Shown here: in pieces, positions 10,559 through 24,039 of the stretch | Layout of the letters: every line of letters begins with the position of its first letter | Numbering within the stretch: the first letter of the stretch is position 1 | Assembly (NCBI GenBank): GCA_963277665.1 | Contig: OY728163.1 | Location: 1,905,576,644 to 1,905,640,643, forward strand | Origin: Viscum album | Lineage: Eukaryota; Streptophyta; Magnoliopsida; Santalales; Viscaceae | Direction: 5' to 3' | DNA: 64,000 nucleotides | Notes under the pieces: model-generated | The model's database searches: none | Seen by the model: only the letters and a program-made list of their open reading frames with translations | What the model was told of the DNA's origin: nothing | Made by a program: the position numbers and the translations under genes

Positions 10559-12656
10559 CTATAGAGACCCCGGAATAACATTTATTAATATGATATCTTT
10601 TTAGATGAAAAATCAATACAGTTTACTATAATAAATGACCATATACAATAAAGGAATAGTCTATCTATATACTAGATACATAATTAAATTAATTATTAAA
10701 ATAAATTCAACATAACACAAACTATTCTTTACCCATATAACACTTTGTAATCATTTCTTAATTTATAAATTTCTTCATAACATGGAGAAATTGAATCATA
10801 TGAAAGGATTTGTTCAGATGTTCATTTATGGTAAACATATGATATATCACTCAATGATCATAAACTAGTATAATCATAATAGTATGATAACATTATCATA
10901 AACTAATAAATTTATATATAATCAGTCAATGGTCATTAAATATGAATCATGAAATAAGGTTTTCCATTCAAATTATATATGATATTAAATTATAGAATCA
11001 TTTTTTTCAATCATGATCCATGAGAACATATCATAAGACATAAGACATAATTTTTCATCATACACATAATCCTAAAAAAATAAATTCCTTAGTCAATGAC
11101 CACCACTATGTCTACCTTAATGAATTAGGATCACTCCTTATCCCAACATTTCCTTAGTTAATTTTCACTCCCATGAATATCATAGTGGAGATTGTCCCGT
11201 ACAAAATTTGGTTCACTCCTCATTCCATTATTTATTATCTCATGATATCTTATTACATGCCTAATTTATTAGAGGGATTTATAATTTCGGGTCCACGTAT
11301 CAAGTAATGATAACTATACATATGTGTTCAATATAATAATAAAAAAATTTAAATCATCATATCATAACCCAAAGAAAATATAAATGTTTTATAAACATAT
11401 CGTCATCACAAAAATCAAAATATTTGAAAATAAATTAAGTCGATGGTATCCTAAGATCAGTACTTTTCTTATCATGGATAACTTATCCCATGGGAATGAA
11501 ATGGGGTTTATGTAATCATCCTAAGGTCATCATCATTATATGTCATCAGAAATTTGGATAGAATCATAATATCATATCACTATTTAATATGAAAAATACT
11601 TTAATAATTGTTAAATAGATAAAAAATACTATTAATAAAACATTGATCCCATTCCTTGAAAGTATTTAAAAATGTTCATTTTCTTTAGAGAAAATTTTAG
11701 ATAAAAATTCATAGAGTGTTGAGAAATTCATTTCATTGAAAGTGCCCATGGAAATTTTTAAAGGAAACAAAAAATAAATATACATTTGTGATTTTTTTAA
11801 AATAAATTCATACTATATAATTTAAAATAGAACATTATCTTCACATATTAGTAAAAAAGTCACAAATGATGTTTTTGAAAAATGTTCAACTAAAAAAATC
11901 CAATTAGTTTTTTTAAATAAAGTAAAATGTATTTAAAAATATTTAAAAAAATATATTAAATCTAAAAACCACCATAAAAATTATTAAGAGAATGGACATA
12001 AAATAAAAGGATCTAAAACAAAAGTTGAAATAAGGATGACATTTATTTAAAAATATATTGTTTTTAATTTTAAGTACTGAAGAGGGGAAAATGGAACTGA
12101 TGAAAAAAATATTGGAATAACAAGATAATAAAATAATGATGTGGGGTTTATTGGATAAGATATATATAGTTTTCTTCAATATAAATTTATCATTTCTACT
12201 CCCAAAATGTGATGAGAATGTAACATAAAACCCTTACCTCAAGTATCATCATTCTTCATAGGATTTCAATGGTCTGTTATAATAAAATTATAATTATACT
12301 TATATTATAGAACTATATTCATAAATAACGTACTATGTATCATTCCTTTATAATTTTTAAATATTCATTTATTAATAATTTCTCCATTAAAATGATCAAT
12401 ATAGTGAAAAATGGTATATTTTTCCATGAATGTTTTAGTTTGATGGATTGAGTACTTGATCCTATGTCACATTTTCATTATCTATTGATTATTTTTCTTG
12501 ATATATAAATCATATTTTTAAATTATTTAAAATTTTATAAACATTCATATAAAGAGGTAGTGAAAAATGAATTAACACACTTCGTGGATATTATATTCCT
12601 TATGTAAGAATGAGTGATGATTTCAATTTTTAATAGATGGATAAAAAGAATGGTAA
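10559..12656. other. AT-rich unassigned stretch, possibly a decayed solo LTR
   Basis: No protein-like frame. The left edge, TGTCTATAGAGACCCCGG near 10557, could be an LTR start, and the composition resembles the LARD LTRs further right. I could not find a partner end or a target duplication. Confidence 0.3.
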
Positions 12657-14771
12657 TTTCAAATACAAACCAAGATTACCCATCCCTCTAGGATTTTAAA
12701 TGAAATGCAGCAATAAATGAAGGGAGTTTTCAATCCCCACAGGATGGGGACTAGCACCTACGAACCAAAAATAACTAAGGGGATGATTTCATCCAAAATG
12801 AAGAAGATGACATGGTACATATATACATAACATAAGGAGCCATTGGAATAAATACAAGAATAATTATATTCCACAATTGGAAGAAAATATTTTATGTGAT
12901 ACAACTAAAATTAGTCTGAACAAAACCAAAATTACAAGTCGAGTAGCTTATGGAAACTAAAACAAAGAAAAAAATCCATGTGATAATGTGGAAAAACTCT
13001 CACCATATCACCAAAAGATACCTAAACCTATATGAAAGAATACTCACCACCTCACTATGGTTCCTTTCCATTCTCTACATAAAAATACATAATCAGGTCA
13101 ACACATTACTGATGATGTGTGTAGTGTATGAGATAACAGGATCTGTATGATCCCACACTAGTGTATCGTATCACATATTTGTACTAACATTACAAATAAG
13201 TTAATTTTAAAGTAAACATGTCATTATATAAAGATGAATTATTTTAAATCAAAATCATTCTAAATATTTCACTATTTTCATAGTTTTAAAACAAGTCATG
13301 GAAAATAGTTTTAAATTATGATTTCCATAAATATTTATAACATTCAAAACAATTATATAAAAGATAGAATAATAGGATGATAAAAAATATAATAATATTT
13401 CAAGGATCACATCAGGTCATTCTAGCAGAGTACTCTCACCACAAATAATGACTAGTGCACACTCAAGTTACTAGAACACCGGCCTAATAAGAAATGGAAT
13501 ACCCAAAGATTGAAACCCAACAATTTTAAACCACGTCCATAGAACAATAGGCATAGTGAATAATGGAACACAACATCAGTGAACCCCCATAATAATAAAA
13601 TGTTTGATGTACCTAAGAGACACCTTTGACCTAATTACCAAAAGTTTTCCATGTGTTATATTTTACAGATCATTTCCAAATCTCTTTTCAAAATCAATTT
13701 CAAAAAATCATCTTCCTTTTTAAAATAACTTTAAAAACCCTTTTCAAAATTCTTTTTATATGACTATTTTACTTTACCCAAAACTATTGAAAACACAATA
13801 TTTTTTCACATGTCCATTTACACACAAAAAACCATCATTAAAATTTATTTATAAATCAATTTTTAAAATATGATCGATCAATTTTAAATAAATAAATTAC
13901 AGATATGGAACCACCTATATCAAACTTGGGTTGAAAATTCCCATGAAAGGATCCACTAACACTCGAAGGAAAAAAAAGGAAAGAATAGTGGACATAGAAT
14001 CCATTATAAAAAATTAGAAGAAAATCAATAATAAAAATAGATCTCATAGAGGAAAGATCATAACATACTTCAATAATCACTCACCTACTACACCATAAAA
14101 AAATTAGACTATCCTCAAGAAGGATATCACACAAAAGATCATGAATGGATTATGAAAAATTCACTATAGGGTTAATGAATAAAAAAAGTAACATCATGCC
14201 ACTTTCATGATCAATAGAAATGAAGAATAGAAATGTATTCTTATCAATAATAAGTGAAACAAATTCAATGGAAATAAAATTTAAACAAAATTATTTAGAA
14301 TGAAATGAGACCCCAAAAATCACCGGGATGAGGGCTAGGGTTTGAGAGGGACACTTTACAATGATAGTGGAGAGGGATTTATGTGAGTGGAAGATAATAA
14401 CCAACTAGACCAATGTATTTAAAGTGTAAATAGTAGAATTATATTGTAAACACATCATAACATGTTTACACTAAAAAGGAATTCACCTTATATTAAATTA
14501 TCCCAATTAATTATTATTTTTGTGTAAATGTGGGTCTTACAGTGTATTAAGGATTTTATGGGTTGAAAGATTATTGTGTTGTAAACCATCTTATAGTCAG
14601 TGCCCAGTGAAATATATACTCTGAAATATATTACATATGATGTAAAAGTGTACAAAAATAAGTTTGTAACCCATGTTCTAAAGAAAATGCCCTAAAATGG
14701 ATCTTAATCCCTCTAAACCTATGAACAGACACTTAACTATTGAATAATAATACCTTAAAATCCAAGATGTT
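12657..14771 (-). repeat. 3' LTR of element N (left copy)
   Basis: It pairs with 29333-31458. Shared blocks include GAAGGGAGTT...TAGCAC (12719 on and 29398 on), GGGTCTTACA (about 14532 and 31205) and TTAAAATCYARGATRTTA at the right edge. The 12950-13150 and 13856-14080 open frames lie inside and have no recognisable domain. Confidence 0.75.
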
Positions 14772-15800
14772 ATGATCTCTCCACAATAGGGCTTTCCTTC
14801 ACTGGGATTTCATATTGAAAAAGTGTTCTTTAGAATGAGATGAGGACATTTCTCTCTCACCGATCATTTAAGATCCATTGTCTCATACGAATCTAATCTG
14901 TGTCTCCATGACACTCTGTCAAAAGGGATAAACTTCCCACATAATACATTCACATGTGATTAAATGATCTCTACTTTCTTCACTACAAATGAAACATTTG
15001 GCACCAACATGATATCTTCCCAACTAAAAACACATTATGGGTCATAATGGTACTTCTTATGTTGAGATATATGGAAAACATCATGAATACATATCAACAC
15101 AACGTATAATTCCATACAATACTCATCATACACAAGCCTCTTAGGGGCCTAAAACATTATTACATATATCATCTCCACTATTCCTTATTTTTTAATATTA
15201 TTTTGACCCATTCAAGGAGAAACATTCATCAATACTTGGTCACCAATGGAAAACTCCAAAGGATGGTGTTGATGTTCTGTATATGGTTTCTACCAATTCT
15301 ATGTTATAACCAAACATCCATTTATATATTGAATCCTCTTTGACCTCTCTTGAATGAGACTTGGTCCCCAAAAATAGATTCCTCACCCCCCCCCCACTCT
15401 TGAAAAAACATAGGTTATCTCCATAGGAAACCATACAAATCCTTGAAGGTTTTAATTTTGATCGAAAACTGATAATTATTGTTATATGAAAACTCACCTA
15501 GTCCGAGATGGATATACCATGATCCTATTATATCCAATACATTGGAATGGAGTATATCCTCCAAAATCTAAATAGAACACTCTATCTGACCATCCATTTG
15601 TGGATGGTAAGTTGTACTCAACCTGAATTGAGTACTCATCACCTCCTGAATACTTTTCCAGAATGGAAGATAAACCATGGATCCCTATATTAAACATGGG
15701 CATAGAGAACCCCATGTAACCTCACTACATTATAAATATATATCTTACCCAATTATTTGTCCATTTTAGTTTCCCTAATTAGAGTAAAATCAGTAGATTT
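14772..15800 (-). pseudogene. Decayed integrase of element N
   Basis: Minus-strand fragments 15494-15715 and 15240-15497 follow integrase order. The first has remnants of the PQTDGQSERTI block, now read as PSTNGWSDRVFYL. The second covers the region beyond the core. Residues needed for catalysis cannot all be found, and frameshifts or stops occur every 200-300 bases. Integrase would insert element cDNA into the genome. Confidence 0.65.
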
Positions 15801-16980
15801 TATCAATCGATCAATCACCACCCAAACAAAATTCTTCCCCCAGGGAGTCTATAGCAATCCAAAAACAAATTCCATGTAAAACTCATCCCATTTCCAAACT
15901 AGCCACTAAATAGGATAGAGATATATATAATGTTTCTGGTTATCAGCCTTTGTCTGTGGGTAGGTTTAACTACATGAAACATAATCTTCAATGTCACAAT
16001 TCTTAACCAGAAAACAAAAATTTCATCTCATGTCATAATTCATCTTTGTATTTCTAATAAAAAGGGGGGAAAAGAAAAATGGAATTCAAAAAAACTGATA
16101 ATATCACATATGTTAGGATGATAACCTGATTCCTAAAGCAGATAATATCATCAGAAGGTAGAGACCAACTAAAAGAGGTCTCGCCACTATAAATGGTTTC
16201 TCTGATTCCACTAAACTCACCATCCTACTACTAACTCAGCATAATATACTCAAAGAGTACTGAGGATGTATTAAAAATGGTCAGAACCATTCCTAAACCA
16301 TTCATATCAGCATCCTGATATAGCTGAGTGAACCATACCATATAGTTCCACTCTTCCATATAATTCAAGATATCCTATGATGGAACATTCCTACTAAGAG
16401 AATTTACGATGACATTTTACTTCTTAGGGATGTAGGTGATATTGAAATTAAACATTTGAAGGTATTATATCCACTATATTGGTTTAGGATTCATGAACTT
16501 ATGAGAAAAGATATATCCCATTATCTTATGTTTATAAAGTACTATGAATATTTCCCAAAAAATATAGCATCTTTAACATTTATAGACATAAAAAACTAAG
16601 GAAATACCTAAATCGTGGTTGTAGAAATTCTTCACATGGGGCCAATGCTAAGTAGGTCTATTAGAAAAAACATGATAATTATGTATTATAATGCATCCCA
16701 AACCATCGCGAGATGCATCACAAAACACTACATACTCTTTAATCATCTTATGTGAGATTAAGATGAGTGCTTATGTCAGAATTCATTTTAACTCATTGAA
16801 TGAATTATGAAAATTTTCCCCCCATATAAATTTGACCAGTTTCATGGTAGAAGCATTCAAGGGTTAAAATAACATCGATAAGTCCTTGGAATACTATTCA
16901 TAATATCCAGTTAGACTAAGGAGGCTCAATATCTAAATGAAATTTTGTGGCTTCTCCCATGAAAACACATCCACCACCTT
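15801..16980 (-). pseudogene. Decayed RNase H and pol linker region of element N
   Basis: The position between the RT and integrase remnants of the same minus-strand element requires this region to be the RNase H and linker part. I recognise no intact motif. The sequence is AT-rich and broken in all frames. Confidence 0.45.
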
Positions 16981-17960
16981 CTTTGGATCAACTAATAATC
17001 TATGTTTATAAATCACATGTACCAAGAACATAAGTTATTCAATATAGAAACTACATTCCAAAATATTTCCATATAAATGATGACTCATCAAGATCTCTAA
17101 AACAAAACTCATATGGTGATCAATCTCTCACTAGGACCATGAATAAAAAAATATCATTTATGAACACAACAATAATGGTGTTGAGATACTGATGGAATAT
17201 CTGATTTATAGAATCCATAAAATTTTCAAGAGTGTTAGTCAAAATAAAATACATCAAAAGATATTCATAATTATCATTCATTCTCTTGATGTCTATATTT
17301 TATATATTAATCTCCCAAAAAATATATTTATGATATCCCAACCAAATATTTATCATTGAAAATGCTATTCCAACTTTATTTGGTAAAACAAAACATACAC
17401 TCGAGGAAAAGTATACTTATTCTTAACTTTTACCTTGTTCAACCTCTGATATTCCATGAACAATTGAAGTAAATTTCCATCCATCTTGGAAAGTAGCATA
17501 GGTTCTTTCAATAAAGAAACATTAGTGATATAAAAATGATACTTTATCATATCATCCAATTGAATCCTAATCTCTTTCTTATCTTTTGGTTCCATATTGT
17601 AGGTGGGTATTGAGAATAGCTACATACCTGGAACCAGGTCAATCATAAACTCTACCTCTCAATCTATAAAAATGCATGATAATACATCTTGGAAAATAGT
17701 ATGAAAGTCCTGAAAAACTTTTGGAAGATAAACAAGGGAAGAATATACATTGGGTTAAAGTGTAAAAACATGAAAAACCATTGTGATATAGGAAGGTATG
17801 TCCAGTAATACCCTACATTGGATCCCATACTCCATAAAACACATGAGATATCTCGAAAACAATAATAAACTTGTCATGTTAATGATAACAATCAAAAAAA
17901 ATCATGATGAGCTAAAATACCATCCATATTGATGATGGCATCAAATTGTTCTAAATCGAG
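16981..17960 (-). pseudogene. Decayed protease end and reverse transcriptase of element N
   Basis: Read leftward, FDAIINMDGILAHH (about 17960-17910) is the end of the protease, usually DVILGMDWL. Then come VEFMIDLVPGM and the frame at 17595-17365, with MEPKDKKEIRIQLDDM and RLNKVKVKNKYTFPRV, matching the RT N-terminal blocks of gypsy elements. Near 17180-17140 VFINDI stands where the catalytic Y/F-x-D-D is expected, so one catalytic aspartate is asparagine. Several stops and frameshifts make it inactive. Confidence 0.72.
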
Positions 17961-18216
17961 AGTAAGGAAGTCCCAGACTAACAACATGTTACCTATTTAA
18001 AGAGAACATGATATACAATGAAACCCCTACACTTTCAACTTTCTAAGAGTTTTTTATATCTCCATGAAAAATAATATGAGATATATTTGAAGTTTTAATA
18101 GATTAATGAAAAAAGAATATTTAAACAAGTTTTAAGAACTAGTATCACATAATGATGTTTCTATAGAGGATGAAATAAAAAACGGAACATCACATTGTCA
18201 CTAGAACTATTTCAAC

Positions 18217-20176
18217 ATAAGAACCCCCCATTTCTTGTATGAAACCCTTTATTTATGTATCTTAAGAATGTAAAGTATTTGGGAGAATTTTGGGAGGGTT
18301 TGGAAGTTTTTTGGAATGTTTTTTTTGGGTCTTCTAGAGGTGCATGGTATGATCATGTTTGGTACAAATCATGAAAATCCTATAGGAAACCGTGTAAAGT
18401 GAGGAATTGGGAATTGTTTCAGCACATATTTTTTCCAAACCATGAAAATTATAGAAAAAACCGTGAAAAGTGAGGCATTGTTCACTTCGTCAGTGCACAG
18501 TTGGGCACACGGTTTGTCCAAAATGTGTGGCTACCAAGGAAAACCCATGCTTCTCAAGATATAATCATCTTCATGATTAGTTCAAAATTTGCCTAACCGT
18601 GAGAATAACCACACACTATTTGTTTTTAGATCCTAAAAAAGAATATCTCACATATATTTTCCTGTAATCCCCATTTTTTCCTCTTTAACAACCCTAACCC
18701 AGTTTGTATTCCTCCTAAAGGATGTGGAGGATTTTCCCTTTGATCCGAGAGTAGTTCGTTGGAAAATCTTGGTGTGTCAATGGCCGGATTACTTGGTAAG
18801 CCTCCCTCTTGGTGGTTTTTATTAGATCTACTATTATTCCCTCTCTTAGGTTCATAGATATTATCTGTTGGGGATAGATCTATGGTAGTGAATGAAATCT
18901 ATGTTGAGATATGATTGTTTTGATGTTAGGGAACAATATCTAAGGTGGGTTTTTAGAGATTCAACTCAGTTTTGTTGAAGAATATATGTCGTTCTTTATT
19001 TCACCATAATTTCTATGTTAGGTGGATTCACTCTTGACTCCTCTTTATAGAACTATAAGGCTTTATTTCAAGTTGGTTTTTTTGAATGAAATTTGTTGTG
19101 AAATTTTTGTTCAATGCTTGATGGAACCCCTATATGGTGATGGTTTATGGAATTTTAAAGATTGGGAGTCTTATTGGAAAGTTAAAGTGGTAACATGATT
19201 TTAAAATGAGGATTTTTAAATGGTTTTTTGGTTTTAATGAATGAAAAATTTGGTAAAATTTTTTTTCAATAAAAGTTTTTCTTTATTGAAATGGTTTGGA
19301 AGAGATTGTTTTGGCATGGTTGTTGGATTAAATGGTTAAGCATGAGTTTAATGAGATGGATAATGGTCATGAAGTACCACCATCAAATAGAAGGGTTTTG
19401 GATGTGAAGTTACACCTTCAATGGTAACACCAATAGTATATGGTTGAGTTTGTATGTGTGTTTGGTTATGTGAAATGAAATGTGTCATGACAAAATGGGA
19501 TTTGACAAATGGCTAAACAAATTTTTTGGTTTCTTTCCTTTGAAATGGATTTGGTTTATGAAAACCAGTTTTTTATGGGAATTATTTTATATTCTAATAA
19601 AAAAAATCATTGTTTTATATAAATTTTTTGACATAAATGTGAAGACGTGGTCTATCCTAGTGGCATGGGTAGGGAAGTCATTTGGGGAAAACCTATTGAG
19701 TTTCAGTAATCACCCCCTTCTTGAGAAATTTTGTGTGTTTGTAGATATTGTGTATCAGGACACGTGTAAAGGCAATGTATATCACTTTAATAGCAATGCA
19801 TATTGATACTTTGGAGCACAACTTTTGGAGTTGGATCATGGATTATGTTGGGATCATTGGAGTTATGTATTTAGAGTCTTTTAGTTTGTTAGTATTGTTT
19901 TCTACTTTAGTACTCTGATATTGGTTATGGTGTGGTTTGGTATTCTTGTATTTTGGTATTAAATTGAGTTATATTGCATTATTATCATGCATTATATAGT
20001 TGTTTTGGTTATGGTATGTTGGTTTTGAATGTTTTAGTTTTAAAGGGAAAATCATCCACAAATTGTATTGAATACCTTGGCATTTATTTCCAGCCTTTAG
20101 CATCTTGGGGATGTTTCCTAAGTCCTATAAGGAATTCTGCCTCAAATCAAGCAAATGAGGAGGGGCGAGATATTAA
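18217..20176 (+). repeat. 5' LTR of E2
   Basis: It aligns by eye along its whole length with 25358-27231. Shared blocks include TTTTGGGAGGGTTTGGAA (about 18290 and 25430), GAGGATTTTCCCTT versus GAGGCTTTCCTCTT, and AATGAGGAGGGGC near the end. Both copies carry many differences. The small open frames at 19480-19806 and 19974-20246 lie inside. Confidence 0.82.
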
Positions 20177-20179
20177 AAA

Positions 20180-20196
20180 TAGTATCAGTCTTGGTC
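20180..20196 (+). other. Primer binding site of E2
   Basis: TAGTATCAGTCTTGGTC is the initiator tRNA-Met type TGGTATCAG with one G-to-A change, placed directly after the 5' LTR. Confidence 0.7.
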
Positions 20197-20979
20197 AGTC
20201 AAAACTTGTTGGGAAAATGTTATTGGTTTTTCGGTCTTGGAGTTGAAATTTATTTTGGTTTAGTTTTTGTGTTGGATTGGTAGAAATGAGTAGCATTGTC
20301 AGGACATGAAATGTAGAGAATAAAAAGACAGAGCTGACTAATTTATGTTGAACATCATGTTGCTAGGGATTTGGGTACATAAGTGTTTTTGAGACACTTA
20401 TAGAAATTGTAATCTCGTTGTCAAGGTTTTAGCTAATGAGAAGATCATGGCATGAATTGATAGAAATGACTTCCCACTAAGAGTGCATATTTCATTTTGA
20501 ATAATGAATTATGATTTTATGAAAATGCGTTGATTTTTTAAAAAATTTGACATTATTTTCAAATGTAATATTTGAAAAGGGCATGGTTGTGGTATTTTGA
20601 ATATGGTTTTATTTTCAAAATAATGGTGGATTTTTTGAAAATGGGTTAAAGTGGAAAGTGTTGATTTTTGGGAAAGCCTTATTATGATAGTGGTGATATG
20701 GTAAATTTCAATTATTAAGACTTAAGTTTCTATAGAGTGAGACTTATGTATTTTGTTGTGTTTTTAGAAAATTGGACCTAATAAGCATCATTGAAACAAA
20801 CCATATGAGGTTGTTGAGAATGTGGTTGCATCTGATCAATAGGTGAACAAACAGACAATTCAGAGTATAGGAAAATATTTTTAGACTATGGAAAGAGGGA
20901 ATAGGAGGGATGAAACCAAGAAAGTGGAACACTCTGTCCACATCTAGAAGTATAATCCACCCATCGTTCAAGGTGATTC

Positions 20980-21760
20980 AGAAAAAGAGAAGGTAGAGGT
21001 GTTTCTAAATAGTATTAATTGAATCTTTGATTTTCTAGGCACACCAGCAGAGCTGAAAGTCAAGTTAGCGATGTATATGCTGGAGGATCTTGCACACAAG
21101 TGGTGGGATTTAGTAGTTCATACTAAATTAGATTAAGGCCTTGCATGAGAAGATTTTGAATAGTGTTTCAAAAACAATTCTATCCTCATAAGTTTGGGAT
21201 AGTAAGAAAAACATATTTTCCGTCTTGATGTAAGAGATCCTTTCATTGATAGAGTATGATGATAAATTTATTAATTTATTCTACTTTGTGCATAAATTTG
21301 TTTCATGTGAATCCTTGAAGGTATGTATTTTTTAATCAATGTTGAGGCTGGAGATTTGGTTGGATATTTATGTTCTTTGTATAATATATTATACAAAGAT
21401 ATTCAATAGAGAAACGATGGAAGAAATGGACATCTAAGGAGTTACGGGTGGAGGAGGGATATTGATACCTATGGGGAACGGTGGGAAATCAAATACTAGG
21501 AGAAAGCGGGAGAGAGACACTTATTTCCAAGGTAGTGGAATAGCTCAGTATCAAATGGTTGGATTAGTGAATATACCTCCAAAACCTAAGAGTAATCTAG
21601 GATGTTTCCAATGTGGTTATTTTGACCACATGAAGAGAGATTATATGGAACTACCTAGACCATGCCATAATTGCAACCAAATAGGGCATCTTCGGCACTA
21701 TTGTCATAGTGCTTTGAGGTCTGTTGTTTGGGAAACTTTTCATGTTTTGTAGGCATCGTA
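20980..21760 (+). pseudogene. Broken gag of E2
   Basis: Around 21040-21120 a frame reads AMYMLEDLAHKWWDLV, the capsid block of plant gypsy Gag. The 21462-21752 frame ends with two zinc knuckles. The first, CFQCGYFDHMKRDY, has tyrosine for its last cysteine. The second, CHNCNQIGHLRHYC, keeps CX2CX4HX4C. Frameshifts and stops separate the blocks. Confidence 0.75.
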
Positions 21761-21959
21761 TGCTTTGATGGGACAAGGGTAGCAGAATACCTATCGTTGG
21801 AAAAACAGAGCTAGCCATGGTGATTCTAGGAATAACATGAATCCTCGGTAATGGAAATATCAATAGGGAAATAAATAAAAAAGTGCAGCAAGTAAGTAGA
21901 TGTATGGGTCTGATCAGGTGATTTTGTATGATCAATATGGACCATCAAATGTTTGAGGT

Positions 21960-22172
21960 ATGATTATTTTTAATTCTATGCTTAGGAAATATTTTTTTGA
22001 AATGGGTGCATCTCATTCATTTTTTTATTCTTGTGTTGTTGATCTTCTGGGTTTAAATGTTAAGACAATTCATTCTATATTGAAACTTCAAAATCCTCTT
22101 GGTCAAATAGAATGTCGATCCTTTGTGTGTAAAACATGTTCTATAGCTGTTGTTGGAGATGAGTTGTTGTAG
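21960..22172 (+). pseudogene. Broken protease of E2
   Basis: FFEMGASHSFFYS stands for the catalytic D-S/T-G-A block, with Asp and Ser replaced by Glu and Met. A following GLNVKTI block matches the usual spacing. Catalytic residues are lost. Confidence 0.68.
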
Positions 22173-22277
22173 AATTTCTCAGTGATTGAGATGGATATAT
22201 ATGAAATAATCATGGGTATGAATTAGTTGATAATGTTCAAATCTCACATCGACTTTTATACCTGATGGGTTAGTTTT

Positions 22278-23100
22278 ATGATTGATCATGGCATCAAGAA
22301 TATCTTTAAAGGATATCGGAATGTAAAGGCGGGTGAAATAGGATTTTTGGCACCAGAAGTTGGAATGATATTATACCAGTTGGTAGCATTAACTTTGGTA
22401 TTGATGGAATGGATTGGGAATAACAATTTTCTTGTAGTTTTTTATCAGTTTCTGGATGTGTTTCCCAAAAATATCTTAGGGTTTCCACCCACAATAGAAG
22501 TAGAGTTTATGATTGGTCTCCATATAAAGATTGATCCTATTTACATGCCATCTTACCGAATGACACCAATAGATTTAAGGGAATTAAAAGTGTAGTTGGT
22601 AGAGCTGGAAAGAAAATTGTTCATTTGTCCTAGCACATCTATGTGGGAAGCACCATCCTTATTTCTAAAAAAGGAAGATGGAAATCATCGATTGTTTTTG
22701 GATTATAATAAGAATAACCAAGATACGATAAAGAAAAGGTATCCACTTCCACGCATTGATGATCTATTCGATCAATTTAGGGGATCCCATTGGTTCTCTA
22801 AAATTGACTTGTGATCGGGACATCACTAATTACGGGTTCGAAAAGAGGATATTCCAAAGACATATTTAAGGAGTAGATATTTCCATTGTGAGTATATGGT
22901 TATGCATTCCAGTATTAAGAATTCACCAAAAATCTTGATGGTATTTATAAATCAGATATTTTACATATATCTGGAATCTTTTGTTATGGTGTTTGTGGAT
23001 GAAATATTGGTGTACTCAAAGACAAGGGTTGAGCATGATAAACACTTGGGGATAGTGTTGGTAATCTTTCAGGATTATCAGTTGTATGTTGAATTATAAT
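22278..23100 (+). pseudogene. Broken reverse transcriptase of E2
   Basis: Successive frames 22278-22595, 22596-22814 and 22896-23099 carry [29 protein letters not shown] and FVDEILVYS. The last is the catalytic Y/F-x-D-D block with glutamate in place of the second aspartate. Stops at 22593-22595 and 22812-22814 and several substitutions break it. Confidence 0.78.
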
Positions 23101-23800
23101 AGTGTGGTTTTTTGAAATAAGAGGTAAGTTTCCTTGTCCATGTAATCTATGAAAGAAGTGTTTATTTGGATCCAAGAATGATATAGGCTATTATCTCATG
23201 GAAATTTCCATAGAATATCTTTGAAATATGAAGTTTCCATGGTCTGGATAATTATTACTGATGCTTTTTTCATGATTTTTCATGACTATACTCGCCTATG
23301 AAAGATTTGAAAAGGAATAATATTCCATTCCAATGGAATGGGGAATGTTAGAAGTCTATTCAAGAGCATAATGATCAACTTACATTAGCACAAATCTTGA
23401 TTTTTCCTAAATCAAGACAAGGGTAATTGGTGTATTGTGATGCTTTGGGATCTAGGTTAGGATTTTTTCTCATGGAAGGAGATCATGTTATTGATTATGG
23501 ATCATAATAGTTATAGTTTCATGAGATGAACTGCAAAACACATGATTTGGTTTTAGTTATTGTAGTTCATGCTTTGAATACTTGACGCCATTACCTATTG
23601 GGTGAGAAATTTATGGTGTTTATGGATCATAAGAGCATGAAGCATATTTTCTCACAAAGGGATTTGATTTGAGACAATGAATATGGATAGAGTATCTCTA
23701 AATGTTTGAATTTGAATTGATTTATACACCGAGTAAAGGAAATTCGGTGTTGGATGGATTAAGCAGAATGTCCTATAGTCAATTGTAAAAGGATGCTTCC
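23101..23800 (+). pseudogene. Broken RNase H region of E2
   Basis: Pieces read YCDALGSRLGFFLM (about 23420-23480), RHYLLGEKFMVFMDHKSM (about 23590-23645) and FSQRDL. These follow the order of gypsy RNase H. Stops and shifts fall between them. GNSVLDGLSRM near 23740-23775 marks the end of the domain. Confidence 0.7.
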
Positions 23801-24039
23801 AACCAATGGAAGTTGATGTCATCCATAGCTGATATACACATGGAATTTGAAGACCAAGGTGATGTTGCAGTTTTCTTCCTAGTTTCATTGTTTTTATATT
23901 TGGTTGATACAGTTAAGAAGGCATAGACGTTGGATTAAAAATGTGTTGTGATGAGGAAAAAAACTTAATGGTGGGTAGACCATAGATGGATTGAAGCTGG
24001 ATGGGAGTTCATTTTTGGGATTTTGAAATTATATAATCA

